A stretch of DNA of 64,000 nucleotides, from contig CP053148.1 of the NCBI GenBank assembly GCA_014607495.2, positions 10,850,001-10,914,000 of the forward strand, in the 5' to 3' direction. Position numbers and translations under genes: made by a program. Below are positions 1-9,526 of the stretch, in pieces; the stretch's first letter is position 1, and the number at the start of each line of letters is the position of its first letter. A model generated the notes under the pieces. The model was not told the origin of the DNA and did not search any database. It was given only the letters and a program-made list of their open reading frames with translations. Source of the DNA: Carposina sasakii. Its lineage: Eukaryota; Arthropoda; Insecta; Lepidoptera; Carposinidae.

Positions 1-779
1 CTTTACCTATGTACATATTGCGCCGACAATTTGACGTGAAATCAAACAATAAGACAGAAAGAAAAGGAGACTAATTAATGATGTCAGAAAAAAGCTGTAG
101 CTAGATGTAGGCTTTGAAGTAGTAATTATAATCTAGTTCTACATCTAGAGCTTTTGCTGTACATATAATTATACATTTAAAATTTTATTTGGACACTATC
201 GGTTTGATTATGATATCTACTTAAGTCATGCTTTATAAGAGTTAAACAGTAGGTACCTTCATAGTGCGAATAGACTTCTAGATATAAAAGCTCCAACTTT
301 ACAATAGTATCATAAAGGATGGAAACGCTTTATGTATAAATTAACGAGAAATCTTTAAGGAAAAATTATTATAGTTTTTCCATTAATGAATGATTTTTTG
401 GCAAAACATAACGTAGGTAACACTCAATGTAATAATTACACAACACATGGCTAAGAAAACATAAGCTTCTTACAAAATACAATAGAATTCCTAATCAGTG
501 TTCACTGCATGCCGCGCTGTTGCGAAAAAGTTGTCAAAATTAACATTCGAGGTGATGGTTTCCACGCTGATGTGTTTGAAGGAAAAGGAAACTTATTTTG
601 TAATTTAAATAATAATCTTAACTAGACACATTATATCAGATGTACTCGGAATAATAACTTATCTAAATCGAGAGCTTACTGAGCCGAACCTTACCGAGAG
701 AGCACTTACTCGTACTTCACTTACCTACGCTAAGAGAAAACCGACCGCTGCAGTAATAAAGGAGTTTTTGTTTCAATAT
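1..779. other. AT-rich non-coding stretch, nothing recognised
   Basis: No reading frame, RNA gene or clear repeat boundary is visible here. The sequence is AT-rich with scattered short stops in all frames. Confidence 0.5.
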
Positions 780-804
780 TTTTAGAAATTTTACACTAAA
801 TTTT

Positions 805-925
805 AGTCTAAACCATTCTCGAACCCACTTGAACAAACACACAAAATTTCATCAAAATCGGTTCAGCCGTTTAGAGGGAAATCCATTACAAACACACGAA
901 CAGAAGATTTTTATATATACACTGG
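805..925 (+). repeat. Fragment of a dispersed repeat (family F-like)
   Basis: The stretch holds the phrase ATCGGTTCAGCCGTTT followed by an acaaacacacgaacag tail. A diverged version (ATCGGTTCAACCGTTT) occurs in the copy at 58938-59268. Phrases of this kind are very common in lepidopteran genomes. Class unknown; only the 3' half is present. Confidence 0.45.
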
Positions 926-1119
926 AATATCTAATTCTTTATTTACATGAATGCAATTTGCGAGAAAGGTGTACAGAAAAAAATTAAGATTTATTTTTGA
1001 TCGAATCACTTAATAAGTAAACTATTCGGTCGATATAAAGCAATGATCTTAATAATAATATATTAATGATGATATTACAATATTTGTATGTCCTAAATTG
1101 CAAGTTATTTTGACGTAGG

Positions 1120-1235
1120 TGGGAACAATGGCTCAGTGGTATGTCAGGGACAGAACGCGACTAATTCGGAGCTCCTGTTCCTCGAGCTCCATCGCACTTG
1201 ACCCACTCAGGATTAGAGGTCACTCAATTGTTCAT
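1120..1235 (+). repeat. Possible tRNA-derived SINE head, decayed
   Basis: An A-box-like TGGCTCAGTGG sits at about 1130 and a poor B-box-like stretch (gttcctcgagctcc) lies about 45 bases on. The A box is the same as in the SINE heads near 22 kb. The arms no longer pair as a tRNA, so this is at most a decayed SINE head. Confidence 0.3.
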
Positions 1236-2237
1236 CTGTGAGATAAACTAACTAGGTTCCTTAATGTAGATAATGTATTGGCCAAACTATATCGTTGAAT
1301 TGACCAAAATCTTCAGAAAAACAAAACATTTTTTAAAGTGGCCATAATGATAGGATATTATCTAATACATCACTTTCGACACAGAACAAACATAAATGTT
1401 TAAAATAACAATAATAAAAGCAATAAATGTCATAATCTACCCATTTACATATAATTTTTATTAGACTGGTTAAATGATTATTTTCTTATATGAGAAAAAA
1501 TATTATGGAAATTATGTTTAGGGATAAAAACTTTATGAAAAACAATGATAGGAGTTTTAACAAATTAACAGTAGTGATATTAAGAATTAAAATTTTCTGA
1601 AAGATAAGTGTTATGAACATCGTCTGTAGTACTACATAATAGTATAGGTATGACTGAAAACTTTAGTAGTAAAATTTTTAGGAAGAGCGATCATTCGGAT
1701 TACAAATCAGTTGGAATAGCAATTTCGGGTGAAAAAATTTAGGTGAGCCAATATGGACCCCTTTGAACCAGCTTCGGTACGTACTTAGGTTTACCTAACG
1801 CACTTAAGACAATTTACATCCCTCTACTTGCGCCTAGTTTTTTTTTATCTTATATTATATTTTCGCAGCATGGTTGAAGATCAAAAGGCGACTTTTCATA
1901 AATCAACCTTATCTGTCAATTTAGCTCAAAATTAGTCTCGGTTGATGCAGTTCAGTGGCATGCAGTCTGGTGTCACGCGCGGCTATTTCGGCGAAGAGAT
2001 AAACCCACATCGACATCTTTGCAGATAAGAATACAATTTTAAACGAGCTGATTCTGCAAATTGACATATAACGTTTTCCACACAAATCTAGATGAGGTAA
2101 ACTTGTTAAATTAACGGTAGGGTACGAGACAAGAACGCGTGACTTTATTTTTACACTTGAAAACGGTACGTGCAGGGCATTGCTCGTGGACTCGTGGTTC
2201 GTGCACACGTAGGTGGCAGTTTACTAGACTTGCCACA
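1236..2237. other. Non-coding stretch, nothing recognised
   Basis: AT-rich sequence without a convincing gene or repeat boundary. Short open frames near 1921-2208 have no recognisable motif. Confidence 0.4.
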
Positions 2238-2298
2238 TACCTGGCACATAGTTTACGAACGTAGCCCGAGATTGCGTAGGTTCCCCTAACTCCACCCA
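2238..2298 (-). other. Weak candidate exon, minus strand
   Basis: On the minus strand an acceptor-like cagtttcccaacag is followed by an open stretch ending CCAG just before a GTATGT donor. It lies downstream, in transcription order, of the stronger candidate at 2365-2432. The junction could keep one frame open, reading through WVELGEPTQSRATFVNYVPG. No family is recognised. Confidence 0.15.
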
Positions 2299-2364
2299 CC
2301 CTGTTGGGAAACTGACCTCGGTATAGGAAATTGTATTCTTAACACTTTGCGTTTTAATACTTAC

Positions 2365-2432
2365 ATGGTTCTCTGTAATCGGTTTCAAACCTACTCTTGT
2401 GCCTATAATCCCTTTCGGCGTGATCAAAGGTA
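2365..2432 (-). other. Candidate 68-base internal exon, minus strand
   Basis: Read on the minus strand, a branch-like ctaac and an acceptor (attatcttactcatcag) are followed by 68 open bases and then a perfect GTAAGT donor. Two of the three frames are open; one reads PLITPKGIIGTRVGLKPITE, another TFDHAERDYRHKSRFETDYR. Neither is a family I recognise. Good splice signals occur by chance in long non-coding DNA, so this stays tentative. Confidence 0.25.
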
Positions 2433-2630
2433 CTGATGAGTAAGATAATGTTAGGACGACTAAGTCGTGGTACCTACCTCTATTGTTAATTTATTAAATA
2501 TGATGGAAGCAACCTTACATTGCACCTCATGTGGGAACTCCATAAGTAGAATTTTCTATCCCGGGGTTAAAAGTAAATAATTCTTTTTAAATGTTTTGAC
2601 TGAAGGATTCATTTGTTTGCCGAGATTTGG

Positions 2631-2859
2631 CTAGTGTATAGCTATCGAGATGAAAAATAATCTTGCCAATATGTAATTTATAAAAGAGATGGTAAAATTT
2701 TCCGAGTAATTGATGTCTTGAAGTGGTCGTGGGTTCGAACGGGTGAACAATTCCATTTTTCCATTTGTTTATTAATAATTTTATAAAATGTCTTTTATAA
2801 AACTTTTTTTATCAATCTTACTTAATAATAATTAAAAAAGCTCTTTTGTGAAATTAGTT
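2631..2859 (+). repeat. SINE-family copy spanning a unit junction (G1)
   Basis: This copy shares three blocks with the SINE array at 21.9-22.2 kb: the gagatggtaaaatt block, the following ccgagtaattga, and the B-box block gtcgtgggttcga followed by a ccattt...tttattaataatttta body. Its A-box part is missing. It also shares its start, middle and end blocks with 3032-3688, which carries extra internal sequence. The order body, head, body suggests it came from tandem SINE units. Confidence 0.5.
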
Positions 2860-3031
2860 ATGCTGAAGGACAGATAAAGTTTAATAAGTAAGTACCTATT
2901 ATTATGGTACTTAAGAGTTTTTGGCAAATGTTGAACTTATAATGGGATGAACATAATTAAAGATTGCATAATTTTTGTTGAATGAAATATTACGACGAGA
3001 TTCAGATCTGAAATCAGATTTTTTGTATCAG

Positions 3032-3688
3032 CTAGTGTACTTTAGCTATCGAGATGTAGTCCGCCATCATGTTGGCATTCCAAAATCCGAATATCTTGAT
3101 GGAAAACCTTGCCAATATGTAATTTATAAAAGAGATGGTAAAATTCTTTTTAGAGATATATTGAAAACAATCATTCTTGTTCAGAGCGAGTTTCATGAGC
3201 CCAAATGCAAAGGTGGCAGACCCGGTAGTTCATTTATCACATTCTCCCGGAACCAGTGGCCATTCTTTTTAACCCAGTGCTGAGCGCTCTGCTGTCCCAC
3301 AGACAAATAAAACAAGGATATTTTGTATAGCCTCCTTGTTGTCCTAGAAGAAAATTCACCATTTTTAAATCTACACATATCAGTTTGCACTTGATTCTAT
3401 TCATGGTATCATATTCTTCTTTCGTGGGTTCGATTGCCGTTTCATAAGTACCACTCGGGTGATTCTTTTGGACAATAATCCATTTTTACAGGAATATTGA
3501 ACAATGTTTATTCAGAAAAAAATGAAAGCAATTCTGTCTCTCTTTTTATAAATTCTTGTTTCTCGATGTCTTTTCGAGAATAAATCTCTGACTTTTTTTA
3601 TCAAGCTCTTCTGATTAGGGCCGGGGCTCAGAAGAAATATCTGGATATCAGCTGTAATTAAAAAAGCGTGATCTTTTGTGAAATTAGT
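3032..3688 (+). repeat. Longer copy of the 2631-2859 repeat (G2)
   Basis: This copy begins with the same gctagtgtac...agctatcgagatg as G1. It shares the ccttgccaatatgtaatt block, the gtgggttcgatt B-box-like block and the final cttttgtgaaattagt. It is about 430 bases longer because of internal segments. One of these carries an open frame (2975-3283, 102 codons) with the readable stretch YVIYKRDGKILFRDILKT and a CKGGRPG motif. I do not recognise the protein. It may be a remnant of a parent element or chance coding. Confidence 0.45.
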
Positions 3689-3689
3689 C

Positions 3690-4377
3690 GCAGGAGTACA
3701 GGACTGGTCGGGTGGTTAGGGTAAAACCAGCTTATCCCGTTTATATCAACAACGCAAAAATAACAATCGCTGATGATATCGCCAGAATTGGTGCTTGGTA
3801 CTTATGGGGTCTTTTGATTCACCCATAATCTCAAAGTCGACGCATGTTTTACATACCATAGGCACCCAATACTTGTCGCTCCAAAGGAAACAGATAGTAA
3901 CCCGTTTAATCCGACACAAGTCTATACTCTTTAAGTATATTACCTATACAGAAATATTATCGTTTTTGATATTTCGTGACGACGACATTGTAAAAAAAAA
4001 TTTTTTTTTAATTGTACAACTAAGAAAATTAAGTTTACAAAAACCCGTTGGTATCTCATAAACGGGATGTTGAACTGCGGGTATAATGGACCTCGATGTA
4101 AACAACATAATTAAAGATTTTGTTCCCTTGTGTTATTTATTGTTCATTGATTTAAGGTATATTTTCTGTGAACACGTATCTACAACAAAAGGAGAAATGT
4201 GTAAGTATTTTGTGTTTTGCAAAGAGCCGACGTACTTAGTTACTAGTACTTAAATTTTATTCAAGGCACAACACTCTTTGCATAGCCGACACTCTCTTTA
4301 GATACCGCTCGCGATACAGTCTTCTCACTAAACAGTGTTTTTCAAAAATATAATTTTGTTATTTCTCATATCCCGGA
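3690..4377. other. Non-coding stretch, nothing certain
   Basis: An 88-codon open frame (3795-4061) is low-complexity and unsupported. Short inverted words (cccgtttat near 3736, ataaacggg near 4059) hint at a decayed element but are too short to call. Confidence 0.35.
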
Positions 4378-4600
4378 TCGCACAGCGAGCGATGGAGAGA
4401 GCTATGCTCAGGATGGATCTCTCTGTGTGATCGAATCAGAAAGAAAGTGTGAAGGCCACCCGCGAGATGGACGGACGACCTGGCCAAGGTCGCGGGCTTC
4501 GGTTGGATGCAGGCTTTTTCCGACCGGTCGGAGTGGAGGTTGTTGGGGGAGGCCTATGTCCAACAGTGGACTTCCCAGGGCTGGCAACAGGTAAATGTTG
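4378..4600 (+). pseudogene. 3' end of an RTE-type LINE, 5'-truncated and internally deleted
   Basis: The stretch encodes the C-terminal tail of an RTE-type non-LTR retrotransposon polyprotein. One frame gives RIAQRAMERAMLRMDLSV and then a stop. Another, from about 4459, gives RWTDDLAKVAGFGWMQ and then GEAYVQQWTSQGW. These are hallmark phrases of lepidopteran LINE open reading frames. Normally about 60 residues separate the two blocks, so there is an internal deletion as well as a stop. No catalytic domain remains. A MITE (family A) follows directly. Confidence 0.75.
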
Positions 4601-4628
4601 TTGATGATGAAGTAATCTATCTTCTATA

Positions 4629-5008
4629 TACAGGATGTTTTTTTGTGGCCACCATTAACGAAGGGTACGTACTGTATACATCAAATAAAGTAAGTTTATG
4701 GCAAAAAAATGCTGGGATTTTTTTTTTTTTTTTATATTTTTTTAATTACTTGATCGGGCGAAATTTATAGTGTCTAGTGTTTATGTTAGTTTTTTTATAG
4801 ACAGATATTAATTATTTTTCGTGAAAAAATCTTGCCACGCGCGTCGAAGTGCATTTATGCAGAAAAACGCAGTCTATTTACTCAACTTTGGACCCTAATA
4901 TTTTGGAAACCAGACACTTCCCAGGTATGCTTCCATGGAGAAATATGATCGTGATGACGAGGAGATTCCGTAGTTTTCGGGAACGTTGACGACCAAAAAT
5001 CACATCTA
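4629..5008 (-). mobile_element. MITE family A, copy 1
   Basis: This is an about 370-base non-coding element in reverse orientation relative to copies at 27954, 42863 and 56764. It starts at TA followed by CAGGATG and ends near gaccaaaaatca; the outer right end has decayed. Internal landmarks shared by all copies include gcagaaaaacgcagtctatt and catggagaaa.atgatcgtga. The TA-flanked CAGG ends suggest a Tc1/mariner-like parent, which is an inference. Confidence 0.8.
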
Positions 5009-5432
5009 CCTACTGGACTTAAATGTTACTGGTTGTTCGGAGAGCTTGAAGAATGGTTACTTTCTTTAATCATGAAGTTAATTTACGTACCAGGGATAAT
5101 TCTAAAGAGTTCACCAGGTACCCTGATACAAAAGAAGCACTAATGTAATAAGTTGTAGAATTTATTGCCTACCCACAATATTGACACCTCAGCTTACATA
5201 GTCGAATGTATAGCTCTTTTATCTCATGGAAAGCCAAGAAAACGTGCCAGAGATTATTGTGTAGTCTGAGTGGTCAACAAATTAAGTAGTTCTTCACATT
5301 GAATGTACTCCGTGCAAAGACACGCGCGTTACATATGTATGATTGTACGTGATGGGCAAAACAACATCCTGTGATATAGGTATTTCTTTAAATATTTCTC
5401 CTCGTGACTTTAGAAAACAAGCTACATTTTGA
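5009..5432. other. Non-coding spacer
   Basis: Nothing recognised between two MITEs. Confidence 0.4.
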
Positions 5433-5691
5433 TACAGGGCGTAAGAAAAGGGGTATATTAAGCGAACTGCTATGAAAATATGACTAGGGAATCTATTTAT
5501 AAAATTTGACAGTCGCAATGACATGTTTATTTTGCGCAGATAGTATGGATTATTCCAAAATAACTCGTGAATGTTCATACAATCTGAATAAATAAACATG
5601 TGATACTTTGTGTACTTATAAGTTCTTTACGAGTATAATAGGCTGTTTTAGTAGAATTTCGCTTAACATACCCTTTTGTTACACTGTGTAT
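5433..5691 (+). mobile_element. MITE family B, copy 1 (diverged)
   Basis: This is a diverged copy of the roughly 260-base palindromic family B. Recognisable parts are tacagggcgtaagaaaaggg at the left, aataaacatgtga in the centre and cgcttaacatacccttttgt at the right. Its arms no longer pair well, so it looks older than the copies at 43477 and 61287. Confidence 0.7.
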
Positions 5692-6170
5692 AATGGAGTA
5701 TGCAAAAAAGTTGAACCTATGTATATATTTACGACTAAAGCTCTATCTACCAAATCTTTACACGGAGAATTACATTCAATATTCCATTACCGGACGACCT
5801 GAGTACAGAAATCCATCAGGCTGCAAAACAACGAGAGATGTCTATGTCAAATGCAGCGACCACGACCTGACGACAGAACAGACAGGGCACACCTTCTACC
5901 GATAATTTAGCTTTGTGATGCGACCATGGGTGCAATGGACGACACGCTACCTTTGCATGATAATAACATGTTGTTAATCTGCCTGAAAACTTACAGGTTT
6001 TCTTGATAACTTTTAAATAGACTCTGAGGTTGTAACGAAATTGATCATAAATAAATATGTCACATGCCATATTGCCAACAGGTGTAATGCATAATTATTT
6101 ACCTACCTATATACCTATACTTAATATCAGAAATATTTTATTACAAACAAATTAAAATTGTTATAATGTG
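5692..6170. other. Non-coding stretch, nothing recognised
   Basis: No convincing gene. A slightly GC-richer patch (5795-5950) has short open frames in both directions but no recognisable motif. Confidence 0.35.
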
Positions 6171-7551
6171 GTCGATTCCGGCAGTCACACATTTAAACCT
6201 AAATTTGCGTAAAAATATCTAAATTAAAAATAAGTATAAATTTAGTAAATCTAAAGTCACTGTACGCGTAAATTCATGTATTTTGATCAAATTGAAGAAA
6301 AACCACGCCTACCATATTCTACTTTAAAAAAGGAACATCATGACATCATTCATCACGATAAAACCTATAATTTCTGCTTAAAACAATAAAATTGTTGTTT
6401 GAATTTTTAATCTTAGTCGCTAAAGCTATTCTGTCCGTATACTTTATCCTAAACCTAATAAAAAACAAACACTTGTAAATTTAATAATCTGTGTTGCCAG
6501 TATATGCGGTCAAAAAAAGAAAAGAGATCGAATGAAAAAGCAAAAAATTAATTATAAAAGAAAAAAATATACTATTTTTTTTTCAACCCGAAAGAAAGGC
6601 AAAGAAATCTATGGACCATTCGTCCATGTCCATATCTTTAGTAAAAAAAATATCAGATTATGAGTGATAGTAGTGAACGAAAACTTTGTAGAAAACATTG
6701 GAAACGGGTCTTATGTTCTTAAAACATCAAAATAAAACTGGCACAGAATGAGTTCTTGTAGGAGTGGATAATCACTGGATAATTTTGTCGTCTTTTTTTT
6801 ACCATTCTGGTGCTTCTCTAACAACGGTTATTATAATAACCTTACATTTTAACAACACATTATGTTCGCTGAAGCGCTGACGACTACAAGACGCCTCAAA
6901 AATTTATGTAATTTTACGCTTCTAATGTCAAAAACCTGACCACCAGAATAGCTTTTTACGAATAAACCTAAAGTGAATTGAAAAAAAAAAAGTTGAAACG
7001 TCAATTTAAATTAAATTTAGTTGCCACGATTCGGCGGGAAAAGCTGGAAGGGTGCAGGTGTAATTTTCTTGTGAAAATCAAAAATTGTTTGTAAATGGCT
7101 TGCATGAGTCCGTAAAGTGATGTTTTCTGGTAGATAAGTTATATTTTGATTACTTGTGCTGTGAATCTAGTGCGTGTGCATGGTTTTATACGCAGGTAAG
7201 CCGAGTGAAACTTTAGCCGGATTACGATCTTTTCATGGGCGCATGTAAGTTGTTTCTGCAATAATTTTTCATTTTCACTAACTTTACACTTGTTCTTGAG
7301 GATTTTCCCGACGTTTCCATTCATCACCATCATTATCATCCATCATTATGTTCAGAAATCATTTACTAAAGAAAATGGCTGTATGGGCTTAGTTCCCCTT
7401 GCCTTTCCTTCGGGATAAACTAAACAAAAAAAAAAAAAAAATAGTTGCCACCTGTCAGTAAAGTGACTGCTATAATAGATTTTGACATGCTTTAACCTAA
7501 TTTTTTAGGTTTAATTACGTTTAGGAATAAGTTGTGACTGCCGGAATCGAC
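6171..7551. mobile_element. DNA transposon remnant with 19-bp inverted ends
   Basis: The left end GTCGATTCCGGCAGTCACA (6171-6189) is matched exactly in inverted orientation at 7533-7551. Subterminal words aaagtcactg and cagtcacttta also mirror each other. Subtracting the family C retroposon inserted at 7028-7441 leaves about 960 bases of AT-rich, non-coding interior. No target-site duplication is obvious, so the superfamily is undecided. Confidence 0.6.
7018..7451 (+). mobile_element. SINE-like retroposon family C, copy 1 (with target duplications)
   Basis: The element runs from 7028 (gattcggcgggaaaagctgg) to an A-rich tail ending at 7441. It is flanked by a perfect 10-base duplication TAGTTGCCAC at 7018-7027 and 7442-7451. 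A constant 5' end, A tail and variable-length duplications are the marks of LINE-mediated retroposition. No tRNA A or B box is visible. It sits inside the inverted-end element at 6171-7551 and is therefore younger than it. Confidence 0.85.
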
Positions 7552-8189
7552 GTTAATATCACGTTAGTTAAAGATAATGTCTACAAGTAAGCCTTATCTT
7601 CAAAATAAAATGTAATAATTATTAAAGAACTGAATTTGATGACTACTCGGTACATATACCAACTTATTTTTACGTACTCATGTAAAACTGTACCTAACCT
7701 ACCTAGGTATTCGTTGTTATGTTATGTATCGTACAATTTAAAGCTCTTTTCTATAAATACTTTAAAAAATCTTGTAAGAATGTTCATCTGTAGACTGCGC
7801 GTTCCTAATTAATGTAGAGATACTTATGTACAATTACTTAGTAACGTCGTCCTTGTAACATATAGCAGGCCAGTGGTTCAATTGTACCACATTGTCGTGA
7901 ACACGCCACATGACATGTGTCAGATACGACTTTACAACGCGAAACACTAGCGGTAGCTTGTATGTAGTAGGTCTTCCGACAATATGACGTGATTAGATTT
8001 AGGGGTGGTGCACCCCAGCATATACGTCTTATAGTTAATTCTCCCCCCCCACAAAAATCCAGGATGCGTCACTGCCCATACCATGCTTATAAATATTTGG
8101 TTTTATTTGAATATAGTAAACCTACTTATATGGTATTAGCAAAAAAGGCTTGAAGAAAAGTATCGTTCAGCCAGTTTTTTTTTCGATCA
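7552..8189. other. Non-coding stretch, nothing recognised
   Basis: AT-rich with a C run near 8041; no gene or repeat boundary seen. Confidence 0.4.
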
Positions 8190-8315
8190 CAGTGAAGAGA
8201 TCACTAGGCACACCCAAACATATTAATTGTACAGGCCCATGTCTGTGATCGAACCTTCGCTGTCCGACTGGAAGGCACAAGTCTAAACAACTTGATGAAT
8301 AGGTAGTGAAATATC
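8190..8315 (-). repeat. tRNA-derived SINE/LINE head (family U), copy 1
   Basis: On the minus strand the sequence runs gtttagacttgtgccttcca and later GGTTCGATCAC, a B-box match. The tRNA-like form resembles the widespread lepidopteran 'gcctagtggtt...ccttccaatcgg...ggttcgatcc' module. A related copy is at 62640-62995. The A box is decayed. Confidence 0.5.
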
Positions 8316-9201
8316 GAATCAATATTGTGGTAGTGGTACTAAGAGTGAGATGTGCATCTCAGAATAAGGCAAACCTACTAAGTTTAATAATAATTATAGT
8401 AGTTGCGTATTACTACTAATTTTAAATTAATTTTATAATGAGTGCTTGTCTGATTACGAGTAAAAGCACAATCCTCCAACCGTTATACGAGTACTACAAT
8501 TTATAAAACACAAAAATAAATTTCTCTTGTAGTACAGCTAATGCTGTATGTTGGAGTCAAGACACGTCCTGTCTTATTGTCGGACATAGTCACCCGCCGG
8601 AAGGATGTCCCGCGAGTGTGTTGCATCACACACGACCATTTAGGCGGTTATAGTTGCACGAAGTGTGCTAATCAACGACAGGTCAGCCTCAGAGGTCAAA
8701 GGCTGTGCTGTTCAGTGCATCTTACTGACAAAAATCTAAATGTATTTTAAAAAAGAGGTTAAGCACATTTTATATCGAGAAGAGAGGTGAGAGTTTAATA
8801 AAATTATAGTATAGGTACTTAAATGTTATATTCGAAAACTAATTATTTGGTAATTTTGAATAGTTAAGTATAAATAAACAAAACTGTACTTATATTTTAT
8901 ATCAGTGTAAGAAAACATAGAGACGGAGCTGTACCCAAATAAAATTGTAATGTGTATTCTAAAAAGCGGATTCTGGTCGCCTTCTATAATTTTTGAATAC
9001 AATTCCCATAAACACGTGTTAAAATCCGCGACCATCTGCCACGTGTGGTGGTCCCGCCACACGTACTTACTCCACCACAGTATAAAATTTTGTCGAAATC
9101 AAGATATGCACTTTAAAGTGATAAAGTTCCATAGATTCACGCGTGCCTCGATTACCAGGGGAAATAGAAGAGAAAATAAAGAGAATAAATAAAGAGAAAA
9201 T
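8316..9201. other. Non-coding stretch with a GC-richer patch
   Basis: The patch 8541-8720 is GC-richer and open for 69 codons on the plus strand but shows no family motif. The rest is AT-rich and unremarkable. Confidence 0.3.
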
Positions 9202-9526
9202 ATTCACTATGGGTGCGCCCACCTCTAAAACCCAACACATTACTGTGTTGTAATGTGTTTGGTTTTAGAGGTTCATAATAATTAGTGGTTTACTAATTTC
9301 TATAATCCTGAGGATGCCACGGTTGTTGGCGAAACATATGTAGATTATTTATCTAGTTTTTGATTTCGGAATGGTGCAATGTATCGTCTTGCATGCTAGG
9401 TGCTCGGGTCTGGTTTCTCATGGCGATTGTAGTTAGTACAAGTGCCTGTTGTCGCAATTATGAGTTATCAGATCCGAGGGTCAGTGGAGGGTGTAGGGCC
9501 CGGTGGTGGGCGCACCCATAGTGAAT
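9202..9526. mobile_element. MITE with CACTATGG inverted ends
   Basis: The left end ATTCACTATGGGTGCGCCCA (continuing CC) starts at 9202 and is matched in inverted orientation, ending at 9526. The interior is about 270 bases and begins with a strong hairpin formed by two cctctaaaacc / ggttttagagg arms (about 9222-9270). No reading frame is present. Transib transposons have ends starting CACWATGG, and 9205-9212 reads CACTATGG, so a Transib relation is possible. However, the five bases flanking each side do not match. Confidence 0.75.

Noticed and set aside
3795..4061. 88-codon open frame
   Set aside because: Low-complexity, runs of A and T, no motif.
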